A stretch of DNA of 42,981 nt, taken from a virus. This document shows, piece after piece, positions 7,137 through 14,567 of this stretch. A program made the translations under genes and the position numbers. The first letter of the stretch is position 1. Every line of letters begins with the position of its first letter. The DNA lies in IMG/VR virus record IMGVR_UViG_3300046804_003948, positions 1-42,981 of that record. One strand, written 5' to 3'. A model generated the notes under the pieces. That model had not been told where the DNA came from, made no database searches, and worked only from the letters and a program-made list of their open reading frames with translations.

Positions 7137-8785
7137 TAGGATAGATACTCCCACATATATGCCCTATCACCATATTCATCAGTGTACCAACGATCTCCAT
7201 CAGAATCTACAAAACTACTGTTGTCAAATCCATCAACAATAAATCCAAATGGTGCCATATCTTGTTCAATCTGATTCTTTTGTTCTTCGTAGATTCTCTT
7301 ACGAACGTCCTGATCGGTAAGTTCTTTGAAATAATCTTGTGCAACTAACCAAGCATAAATTACCAGACACATAGCCAGGTCATCATTACAACCCTCCTCT
7401 GCTTCAAAGGAGTTATGCTTCTGAATAAAAGTTGTAAGTTCTGCAATTATCTCATAGTCATTCAAGAGAAGTTTATTCTCCTCAATCATCGTCTTAAGAT
7501 TGAGACATCCAACTTTCTTTACTGTCTTGGACATCTTAACTCCCAGTTGAGTTTTCTTACCAGAAAATCCCTGACCAACAATCTGTCCTGCTCTACCTCT
7601 CATAGAGCACATGAGGAGATTGTTGTATTCTAAATCATAGTGAATAATACTTGCTACCTGATCTCCAACATCATTTACTTCACATAAGATGTAAGAGTCA
7701 TTATAGTTTCTTGCAACATCTACAATAATGCTTGGGAAAAGCATCGGTTTAATTTCGTTGTTTCGATACTTTGCTACAACTTTATGTGGAAATGTTGTAA
7801 TATCAATTACGGTAAATGCTGAGTAGTCATTACCAACACCACGAGCAACGTCAACGGTTACAACATAATCATGATTATCTTTAACATCTTCATAAACATC
7901 TAGACCAGCACTTCGTTTAAGTGGATGATCATATACTAAGCTCTTAAGTTTGCTTGGTGCAATCAGAGTATCAACAGATCCTAAGAATTCGCATTCAAAC
8001 TCAACTTTAAATTGCTGTTCTGAGGTGTTTGCAATTGTTTGTGCTTTCCATGCATCATCTCTTCCCGGAACCTCACTCCAGTGAACGTCGGTTGGAATAT
8101 ATTCATTCTTTCTCTTTTCCGCATCATGCCACATACGGTAGAAGTGATTCATACCGTGAGGAGTAGAAACGATGATTACCTTCGTGCTCTTACCAGAAGT
8201 AATAGTTGGATAAACGGATGCAAAGAAAGAATCTGCAATATGATTTGGAACGAACGCAAATTCATCCAAGAAGAGAATATTAAATGACATTCCTCGGACG
8301 GCAGAAGCAGACGTTGATGCTGCCAGAATCTTAGAACCATTCTCCAGTTCTAATGAACCCTTATTCCAAGAGATGATACCCTGCTGCATCCACTTTGGTA
8401 AGTTCTCATAAGCAGTCTGTAACCTATCTAGGAGTTCCCTGGCGGTTGCTGCTTTGTTTGCCAGGATACCGATGTTAACATTATCGTTAAACACGGCATA
8501 ATGGAGCAGGAAGGATACAACAGTGGTTGATTTACCAGTCTGTCGTGGCATCTTACAGATATTAAATCTGTGATTATGGAAGTTATTAACTAACTTCTCC
8601 TGGAAGGGATACATCTGAAAAGGTTGTAATCCCTTATCAAGAGTAACAATCTTTACATAATTCTTAGCAAAGTAAACCGGATCTTCCTTACATTTTACAA
8701 ACTCAAGAATCTGATCTTGAGTAAATTCAATAGGAGTATTGGCTTTCTTTAGTAGTGGATTACCAAGATAAACATCATTTGACAT
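7136..8785 (-). CDS. 17: Terminase large subunit gp17 (packaging ATPase-nuclease)
   Basis: The 549-residue protein (T4: 610) is the motor that drives DNA into the prohead and cuts the concatemer. Motifs in order are Walker A RQTGKST (81-87, Lys85), Walker B ILFLDE (170-175, Asp174, Glu175) and the coupling motif STPHG (207-211). The RNase H-like nuclease acidic residues are near Asp312 (VTVDVARG), Glu369 (LCEVND) and Asp468/469 (CNDDLAM), so both domains look intact. It acts with the small subunit gp16 and portal gp20. Unlike T4, it is separated from gp16 by a 1.7-kb gene. Confidence 0.96.
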   Translation of the reverse strand: MSNDVYLGNPLLKKANTPIEFTQDQILEFVKCKEDPVYFAKNYVKIVTLDKGLQPFQMYPFQEKLVNNFHNHRFNICKMPRQTGKSTTVVSFLLHYAVFNDNVNIGILANKAATARELLDRLQTAYENLPKWMQQGIISWNKGSLELENGSKILAASTSASAVRGMSFNILFLDEFAFVPNHIADSFFASVYPTITSGKSTKVIIVSTPHGMNHFYRMWHDAEKRKNEYIPTDVHWSEVPGRDDAWKAQTIANTSEQQFKVEFECEFLGSVDTLIAPSKLKSLVYDHPLKRSAGLDVYEDVKDNHDYVVTVDVARGVGNDYSAFTVIDITTFPHKVVAKYRNNEIKPMLFPSIIVDVARNYNDSYILCEVNDVGDQVASIIHYDLEYNNLLMCSMRGRAGQIVGQGFSGKKTQLGVKMSKTVKKVGCLNLKTMIEENKLLLNDYEIIAELTTFIQKHNSFEAEEGCNDDLAMCLVIYAWLVAQDYFKELTDQDVRKRIYEEQKNQIEQDMAPFGFIVDGFDNSSFVDSDGDRWYTDEYGDRAYMWEYLS

Positions 8786-8800
8786 AACAAAAACCTACTT

Positions 8801-10498
8801 TTAATTACAGTTCCAACGACGAAGTGCTTTATTGATTCTTGAATCTGGATCTCTTGAAGTTTCTGCAGAAGTAAGTTTTGACTTCATACCTTTCATACGA
8901 CGGCAAAATGATGCACGACGATCTGCTCTCTTGCCAGTCGGATTCTTTTCTGTTACTGCTGTCTGAAGTTTTGAACCTGGATTCTCACGACGATATGCAT
9001 TAACTGCTTTCTGACTCAATCCGTCAGTTTTATCTTGACGATTAACCTTTTGCCAATCTTCTTCAATCTCAACTTCTTCTCCGATGTTCTTATTGTTCAG
9101 GAGATAATTCTTAGATCTCTGATCGATAACCTGAATCAGAGGCATTCCTGGTTGCAATCCTGATACGTTATACTGAAGAACTTGTGCTCCTGGATATATC
9201 TTTTGAATTTCGTCAGTTACATCCTTTCTTGATGGTGTATTAACTTGTGGGAAGAACATTCTTACCGAATAAGTTTTTCCTCTCCAAGAAAGAATAACTG
9301 CAATAATATTTCCATTTTCTGATTGAAGTTTAGTTGCTTCTTCCAATTCAACTTCTTCACTTACAGATTTCCATCCACCACCTTTTGACTTATACCACTT
9401 AGAAGCCCATCCATTTGCATATGCACTTGGATAAACATCAAATTTCTGCCTTGCAAGTGCCTTTGCTCTTGACCAAAGTTTTGTATTGGTTGGTTTATTT
9501 TCTTCTTCAAGTTGCTTTAATTGCTTTTCACCTTCAATCTGCTCTAAAATTTCATTAACCAATTTACTTTCACTGGTAGGAACACAATTTGGAACAATTT
9601 TCTTTCCCTTCTTTTTCATGCCAACTTGCTTGTATCCAGACCAACATGCCTCTTCCATTTCACCACTATCGATATAGTCAGCAGCACTGTCTAAGTAGTC
9701 TGCTGCTTTTGTGATTTTTGATTGAACCCATGCTTCAATATTTCCCTCACCTTTTCCTATTTTTTTCTGAAGTCTCTTAACAGCATTTGCTACTGTAGAT
9801 AACTCGGATCTTGCCATCGAATATTCATGATCTTTATTTTTGTTTTCCATTAACTTTGATGGGATAGAATACATATCCCAATACTTTGGACCATATGAAC
9901 ATTCCGATCTTAATTCATTCTTTTCACACTTCGGACAATATCTCTTTGCACCAGACATTACTGGTAAATCATTCATTTCCATTTCTTCTTTGATCTTATT
10001 AGATGACATGATGGGTTTTCCTCCTTTACCAGATCTATCAGCAACAGGATCTTTTGCTCTCTTCCTTCTCACTGCAGCAGCAATTTGATCTTTGGACATC
10101 TTTGCTGCTTTTTCCTTTGAAAGACACTTTGGTTTTGGTTCTCCAGGTTCACGAGCACACTTACCAATTCTTTCACCTTTAGTGTTATATCTATCCCATC
10201 CTCCACCACCAACACCACCTTCTCCACCTTTTCCAAACCAATCACGAAGATCTTCTTTTACATCTTTAAATTGTTTGTGGTGTTTTTTAGCATCTGATTC
10301 CATTTTCTTCAAACGAGTATAGTAATCTGGAATTTCATCTAAATGCTGAAGTGCAATATCCATTGCAAGTTCATGATCTTTTGTATGTTCATGTTCAATA
10401 GGTTCTCCCATGTCAAGTTGCTTTTGAATGAAAGAAACATCAAGACGATGCTTCTTAGCAATCTGTTCAACTGTTTTATGAGACTTCAGTTTATTCAT
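8801..10498 (-). CDS. Mosaic multi-domain protein between the terminase genes (565 aa)
   Basis: This hydrophilic, Lys-rich protein is built from short modules I know from other phage and giant-virus proteins, separated by low-complexity linkers. The modules are: a helical N-terminal piece with DHELAMDIALQHLDEIPDYY (41-60, DUF5661-like); a Gly-rich linker (89-100) followed by RYNTKGERIGKCAREPGEPK; a four-Cys region with CPKC (188-191); a helical DHEYSMARSEL...AADYLDSAADYIDS module (223-278); CWSGYKQVGMKKKGKK (285-300); LWSRAKALARQKF...SAYANGWASKWYK (341-370, DUF5872-like); and a C-terminal SFCRRMKGMKSK...DPDSRINKALRRWNC region (DUF6321-like). DUF numbers are from memory. It has its own late-promoter octamer. 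Function unknown; virion-internal or DNA-associated roles are inference. Confidence 0.7.
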   Translation of the reverse strand: MNKLKSHKTVEQIAKKHRLDVSFIQKQLDMGEPIEHEHTKDHELAMDIALQHLDEIPDYYTRLKKMESDAKKHHKQFKDVKEDLRDWFGKGGEGGVGGGGWDRYNTKGERIGKCAREPGEPKPKCLSKEKAAKMSKDQIAAAVRRKRAKDPVADRSGKGGKPIMSSNKIKEEMEMNDLPVMSGAKRYCPKCEKNELRSECSYGPKYWDMYSIPSKLMENKNKDHEYSMARSELSTVANAVKRLQKKIGKGEGNIEAWVQSKITKAADYLDSAADYIDSGEMEEACWSGYKQVGMKKKGKKIVPNCVPTSESKLVNEILEQIEGEKQLKQLEEENKPTNTKLWSRAKALARQKFDVYPSAYANGWASKWYKSKGGGWKSVSEEVELEEATKLQSENGNIIAVILSWRGKTYSVRMFFPQVNTPSRKDVTDEIQKIYPGAQVLQYNVSGLQPGMPLIQVIDQRSKNYLLNNKNIGEEVEIEEDWQKVNRQDKTDGLSQKAVNAYRRENPGSKLQTAVTEKNPTGKRADRRASFCRRMKGMKSKLTSAETSRDPDSRINKALRRWNCN

Positions 10499-10507
10499 TT
10501 TTTATTT

Positions 10508-10939
10508 TTATTTATCTTCCGGACCAAGTTGATTCTTCAATAACTTAGATAACTCTGCTGTGGATCCAACAAATAAAGCATTTGTAACATTTGTAGGACC
10601 TTTCACTTTCTGCTCATCGATATCTTTAAGCTTCTTTTGCAGATCAATTAATTTATCTGTAGCATCAGCAACATTTTTAATCAACTGTCCAGCAACCTCA
10701 TATGCCCTTGGCATTTCACTTTCTTGAGCAAGTTCTAAGATACCATTAAGTGCCTCCTGCCCCTTTTCAATAATAGAATAAAGATTACCTCTGGTGTACT
10801 CATAGTCCTTTTTCAAATCATCTGAGATTGAAGAAATAGATTCAATCTTTTTTTCAACAGTCTCTACTTCTGAAGATACAATATCTCCAGCAACATTAAA
10901 CGCATCATTTAAATTATCAAATTTTTTTGTCATTTTCAT
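10508..10939 (-). CDS. 16: Terminase small subunit gp16
   Basis: The 143-residue protein (T4 gp16: 164) is mostly helical by composition, with a central coiled-coil-like stretch (about 25-110), as in the T4 small terminase that forms rings and stimulates the gp17 ATPase. The gene follows gp15 and overlaps it by 4 bases (ATGA at 10939-10936), the expected T4 order. Identification rests on size, helical character, the VAGQLIKNVADATDKLIDLQ segment (about 82-101) and position. The gene is unusual in being separated from gp17. Confidence 0.8.
   Translation of the reverse strand: MKMTKKFDNLNDAFNVAGDIVSSEVETVEKKIESISSISDDLKKDYEYTRGNLYSIIEKGQEALNGILELAQESEMPRAYEVAGQLIKNVADATDKLIDLQKKLKDIDEQKVKGPTNVTNALFVGSTAELSKLLKNQLGPEDK
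10509..10516 (-). promoter_or_regulatory. Late promoter octamer GATAAATA (7/8) before the mosaic gene
   Basis: The minus strand reads GATAAATAAAAATAAA across the end of gp16; the octamer overlaps the gp16 stop codon. It sits 11 bases before the mosaic-protein start at 10498, so any transcript would have a very short leader or begin at the ATG. Confidence 0.4.
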
Positions 10940-11934
10940 AACGTTCCATTAAATCCAAAATCGTCCCCAAACTCTATGAGATTTGCATCTGCATTTGTAA
11001 TGAGTTTGACCTCAGCACCAGATACATGATTTGATGGTGATGTCTCATCAAATCCCCTTTCAACTGTAATCTTGTTTGCTGACTTAGAAGCAACTCTAAA
11101 GTTTTCATCATCAATAATAATAATTCCACCAACCGCAATAGAAGAAGAATCAGCAACTTCAATAATTGTTGCTAAATCTGTAAGATCTTTTACTAAAGTT
11201 GTTACAACATTATTTGTATAACTCTTAGTTGCTCTTGGATCAACAGAGTAAGTTACTTCTCTTGTTGGAGTATTTGTACGATCTCCCGCAATATAACCAA
11301 CAGAAACTTTTTCGATGATATCCTTGGAAACATCTGCAACAGGACCAAACAGGTATGTTTTTGCAGTAAATCTAAGAGTATAAATTAATGCTCTTCTTGT
11401 AGAGTAATCACCTTCATAATCATCTTGCATAGTGATTCCCTCAAGAACAACAGGAATATCTCTTTTTTCTCCTATTGTTTCAACCAAATCCACACTCATA
11501 GTGTATGCTGGCTGGAAATATGGAATAACCTGTTCAATAATCTGAAGCATGTCATCATTCAATTTAGTCATAATGCTCAGTTCAAATGACATATTATATG
11601 GAACTGGCATGAATGATTTTCTTGGTTTCGTTTTATCTGCTGTTATTGCGGATAAGAACGTTTGCGTTGTTGTTACTTTTCTTGAAGTATCGTAAGTAAG
11701 TCCAGTAAATTCAAATGACATTCTTGGTAGACTCATTTGAACTGGTTTATTAAGATCTGGAACTTGCTCTATTCTTGCTAAGAATTTTTGAGTTGGTCCA
11801 TAAGCAAGAGGAACTTTTATAGAACTTACAACTTGATTGGAATTATTTGTATGCTTAATTGTGATATTATTGAACAAAGAACCAAACGAAATAATAGTTC
11901 TTCTCAATATTTCGTGGTAAAAATATTCAAACAT
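10936..11934 (-). CDS. 15: Tail completion / sheath terminator protein gp15
   Basis: The 332-residue protein (T4 gp15: 272) belongs to the family whose hexamer caps the tail at its neck-facing end and locks the last sheath ring. Recognisable parts are MFEYFYHEILRRTIISFGSLF (1-21) followed by the NITIKHTN region, LPRMSFEF (about 69-76) and YNMSFELSIMTKLNDDMLQIIEQVIPYF (about 98-125). The extra length is a C-terminal extension (about 235-332). The gene lies between gp14 and gp16 as in T4, with a late promoter octamer overlapping the gp14 stop. Confidence 0.92.
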   Translation of the reverse strand: MFEYFYHEILRRTIISFGSLFNNITIKHTNNSNQVVSSIKVPLAYGPTQKFLARIEQVPDLNKPVQMSLPRMSFEFTGLTYDTSRKVTTTQTFLSAITADKTKPRKSFMPVPYNMSFELSIMTKLNDDMLQIIEQVIPYFQPAYTMSVDLVETIGEKRDIPVVLEGITMQDDYEGDYSTRRALIYTLRFTAKTYLFGPVADVSKDIIEKVSVGYIAGDRTNTPTREVTYSVDPRATKSYTNNVVTTLVKDLTDLATIIEVADSSSIAVGGIIIIDDENFRVASKSANKITVERGFDETSPSNHVSGAEVKLITNADANLIEFGDDFGFNGTL

Positions 11935-11956
11935 TTGTCAGGAAAGTTAGATATAT

Positions 11957-11964
11957 TATTTATG
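11957..11964 (-). promoter_or_regulatory. Late promoter octamer CATAAATA (7/8) before gp15
   Basis: The octamer covers the stop codon of gp14 (TAA at 11962-11960) and lies 23 bases before the gp15 start. Confidence 0.5.
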
Positions 11965-13345
11965 GATTTCCAAATGGATTCAACTCAGAAAAATCTATAA
12001 TTTCATCAGACTCGGTTTCTATATTATCGTTATCCGCAAATCTATCAACTTTATTGTATTCCTCAAGAACTCTGAGTTTGTATGATGCTCCTGATTTAGA
12101 TCCAGTTAAAACATCACCCTTAACAAAGTTTCCACTAATATTTGAAACTTGTAAGATATTTGTTTGAGAATTCCAGTTTTTAACTCTAGCTGTTGTTCCA
12201 CTAATACTTCCAGTCACAGTCTCATTAACAACGTAAGTACCTATACCTGAAGAATATGGTGAAGATATTGTGATTGTTGGAGTTGCTGTGTATCCAAGTC
12301 CTGCATTTTTGACATAAATTGATGTAACTACTCCTGCAGTATTAATATATGCAGTTGCTATGGCAGTTATTCCTGTTCCAATAGGGGCAGGACTAATAGT
12401 TACAATTGGTGCATTTTCATATCCAGATCCACCAGAAGTTACGGTTATAATTCCTACAATTCCATTTCCTATTGTTGCGGTTGCTGCTGCTCCTGCTCCA
12501 CCACCTCCGGCAAAGGCAATTGATGGAGCAACTGTATATCCATATCCTGGATTTATAAGTTCTACTCCCTGAACCTTATATTTTTCTTTATTACCATTAC
12601 AATCAATCAAACCACCAATCATGGTAGCAACACCAACAGCAGTTAATCCTCCAGCTGGTGCGGAAGAAATTGCAACTCTTGGTGCGGAAGTATAACCGTT
12701 TCCTCTATTTGTAACGGTAATAAATCTAATTCCACCATTAACAATTCCTGTTATTGCTGTTGCGGTTGTTCCGATACCAACCATAGTTAGAGATTGTATG
12801 TAACCCTCTTCAGTAACGTTATCATCAATGTAATCTATACCAGTATCAACAATTTCATCCTCATACCTAAACAGTTCACATCTTAATTCATAGACATAAT
12901 TCTTTTGAAGTTGATAGAATGGTTTTTCATGTTCAACAAATTTTATTTCAAATAATCTATCTCCAAGTGGGAAATAAATTAAGTCTCCTTCTTTTGGTCT
13001 AGTTGATAACTTGATATTTGCTAAATCTTTGATGAGAGGAGAAATATAATTTTCAAATCTTTCTCTAGAAATAACAAGGGTTAAATCATTTAATGGTTGA
13101 ACACCGAATTTTGATAGAATTGTTCCCTGTCCTTCATATCCTTCATAAGTGCTTACATATGCCTCTAATGGATATGCATTATCAAATTTAGATTCTATTA
13201 CCTCTTTAATTATTGTATTTTCAGTGACATATTTCCTAGGAATATAATAAATGTCAACCCCATACATTCGGAGTTGTTCATTTATTAAGTCTTGAATCAG
13301 ACCTTGTTCTGTACTTGAACCTTGTAGGAAAAATGGATTTAACAT
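11960..13345 (-). CDS. 14: Neck protein gp14 with a Gly-rich repeat insert (461 aa)
   Basis: Residues 1 to about 185 match the neck protein gp14: MLNPFFLQGSSTEQGLIQDLINEQLRMYG (1-29), VDIYYIPRKYV, EGYEGQGTILSKFG (about 69-82), PKEGDLIYFPLGDRLFEIKFVEHEKPFYQL (about 117-146). T4 gp14 is 256 residues, so this protein carries about 200 extra. The extra part (about 185-370) is a run of GxGYTxAPxVxIS repeats (for example NRGNGYTSAPRVAIS, NPGYGYTVAPSIAF, SGGSGYENAPIVTIS, NAGLGYTATPTITIS). The gp14-like end resumes after it (VDRFADNDNIETESDEIIDF). gp13 and gp14 form the neck above the tail; the insert probably decorates it. Confidence 0.9.
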   Translation of the reverse strand: MLNPFFLQGSSTEQGLIQDLINEQLRMYGVDIYYIPRKYVTENTIIKEVIESKFDNAYPLEAYVSTYEGYEGQGTILSKFGVQPLNDLTLVISRERFENYISPLIKDLANIKLSTRPKEGDLIYFPLGDRLFEIKFVEHEKPFYQLQKNYVYELRCELFRYEDEIVDTGIDYIDDNVTEEGYIQSLTMVGIGTTATAITGIVNGGIRFITVTNRGNGYTSAPRVAISSAPAGGLTAVGVATMIGGLIDCNGNKEKYKVQGVELINPGYGYTVAPSIAFAGGGGAGAAATATIGNGIVGIITVTSGGSGYENAPIVTISPAPIGTGITAIATAYINTAGVVTSIYVKNAGLGYTATPTITISSPYSSGIGTYVVNETVTGSISGTTARVKNWNSQTNILQVSNISGNFVKGDVLTGSKSGASYKLRVLEEYNKVDRFADNDNIETESDEIIDFSELNPFGNP

Positions 13346-13346
13346 A

Positions 13347-14186
13347 TTATCCTATCATGTCTAATGGTGGAAGCTCGTATGTATTGGACATTCTTTCCAT
13401 AATCAAATCAATTTCTCTTTGAGCATCGTCATAAATTTGACGACCATTTAGTTCAATACCACCAGGAAGTTTTACTCCTTGGAATTTAATCAAGTTCTGA
13501 CCCCACTGCTTTTTAATCAATGCAGTTAAATATGGTTTCAAGAATGAGTCATTCCACACTCTTGAATAATCATTAGGATCTAAGGTTCTGTAGCAATCTA
13601 TGACCAGATAAGTATCAGAACTCATGGCCCTCCAATCAATGTCGAGATATAATCTATCTTGCCTCTTATTGAATCTTATTTGTTTTTGTGTGGTAAGTAA
13701 AAACTCGATGTCTTCCAGATAAGTTTTTACCATCGCATAGGTTAATATCTCTGTCGAACCCCAGTAATAAACATCATTCAAGAATAACTGATACTTGACA
13801 CTAAACATATTATTGGTAATAGTATTAGTGCCATCAAAATGGAATATCTTATTTACTCCAATTACTGATGGTGGAATTGGTAAGTAGTTCCCAGTTTCGT
13901 AGAAATTAAACTGAGTTGATACTCCAACATTTTGATTAACTGTAATCGTACTAATTCCTACACCACTTGCCCCAGATGCTATTCCTCTATCAATATCATC
14001 TTGAGTAATTTTATATTTCAGATATGTTTGTGCAACTCCATCAAAATGCCTTTCTTGGAAAAACTGAATGGCATCATCAACTAGGTCCTCAATCTGCTCA
14101 TCAGCAACGTTAATTTCCAAAACTGGAGCACCCAGTTTTCTTTTGCAATAATCAATTAATTCTTGTCTGGTTGATGGTTGTGCCAT
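13347..14186 (-). CDS. 13: Neck protein gp13
   Basis: The 279-residue protein (T4 gp13: 309) begins MAQPSTRQELIDYCKRKLG and continues with the DEQIEDLVDDAIQFFQERHFDG segment (about 29-50), typical of the T4 neck protein that completes the head and binds gp14. Further family parts are YYWGSTEILTYAMVKTYLEDIE, FNKRQDRLYLDIDW and the C-terminal KFQGVKLPGGIELNGRQIYDDA. Its ATG shares a base with the stop of the preceding small gene (TAATG). It is followed by gp14 with one base between stop and start. Confidence 0.94.
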   Translation of the reverse strand: MAQPSTRQELIDYCKRKLGAPVLEINVADEQIEDLVDDAIQFFQERHFDGVAQTYLKYKITQDDIDRGIASGASGVGISTITVNQNVGVSTQFNFYETGNYLPIPPSVIGVNKIFHFDGTNTITNNMFSVKYQLFLNDVYYWGSTEILTYAMVKTYLEDIEFLLTTQKQIRFNKRQDRLYLDIDWRAMSSDTYLVIDCYRTLDPNDYSRVWNDSFLKPYLTALIKKQWGQNLIKFQGVKLPGGIELNGRQIYDDAQREIDLIMERMSNTYELPPLDMIG

Positions 14187-14350
14187 TAGAATTTAGATAC
14201 AACTTCTTGCTGTTTTAAATATAATTTAATATATGACTTAGCATAATTCTTGAGCAACTCAAGATCATCTATACTATCTATATCTCTAGAAAGTTTCTCA
14301 TATTCAAACATTTTATTCATATCCTCTAGTTGTATCTGATCAGGATTCAT
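14186..14350 (-). CDS. Small conserved-type helical protein (54 aa)
   Basis: This ORF begins MNPDQIQLEDMNKMFEYEK and ends QQEVVSKF. It is locked between its neighbours by overlaps at both ends: ATGA with the upstream 72-residue gene and TAATG with gp13. It is charged, probably all helical, with no Cys. The double coupling and good codon structure support a real gene. I recall similar small proteins before gp13 in cyanophages, but not their function. Confidence 0.75.
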   Translation of the reverse strand: MNPDQIQLEDMNKMFEYEKLSRDIDSIDDLELLKNYAKSYIKLYLKQQEVVSKF

Positions 14351-14565
14351 TTTGCCAAGTTCCTCAATAATTCTTTGATCTCACTTAAATCATTTTTAAC
14401 TTCACCAATATCACTTTCTAGCTTCTCAATTCTTTTTTTCTCAGACTCTTTATTGTTTTTTAAATTAATATAACTTTGATATGATAAAGAATCTGAGTTT
14501 ATTATCATATTGGTATCTGGATCACGATATAAATTTGGATGGTTTTCTACTTTTAATTTATTCAT
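14347..14565 (-). CDS. Small coiled-coil protein (72 aa)
   Basis: The first half (NHPNLYRDPDTNMIINSD, about 8-25) is a short conserved-looking motif. The second half (about 38-72) is a charged helix with a heptad-like pattern of Leu and Ile (IEKLESDIGEVKNDLSEIKE) and is likely a coiled coil. The gene begins 2 bases after the stop of the 842-residue gene and overlaps the next small gene by 4 bases. The NHPNLYRD segment resembles a motif I have seen in many small cyanophage proteins; function unknown. Confidence 0.75.
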   Translation of the reverse strand: MNKLKVENHPNLYRDPDTNMIINSDSLSYQSYINLKNNKESEKKRIEKLESDIGEVKNDLSEIKELLRNLAK

Positions 14566-14567
14566 AA

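Noticed and set aside
7137-7154. Longer version of the zinc-ribbon protein starting at GTG 7154
   Set aside because: It would overlap gp17 by 19 bases with no better binding site, while ATG 7136 gives the TAATG junction seen repeatedly in this window.
10343-10543. Plus-strand open frames opposite the mosaic gene, for example near 10343-10543
   Set aside because: They are Phe/Leu/Cys-rich translations of the opposite strand of a Lys-rich coding sequence, without binding sites or neighbours on that strand.
10905-10935. A run of seven A residues after the start of gp16 as a possible frameshift site
   Set aside because: It is a plain AAA-rich start of an intact frame; no extended alternative frame or downstream stimulator is visible.
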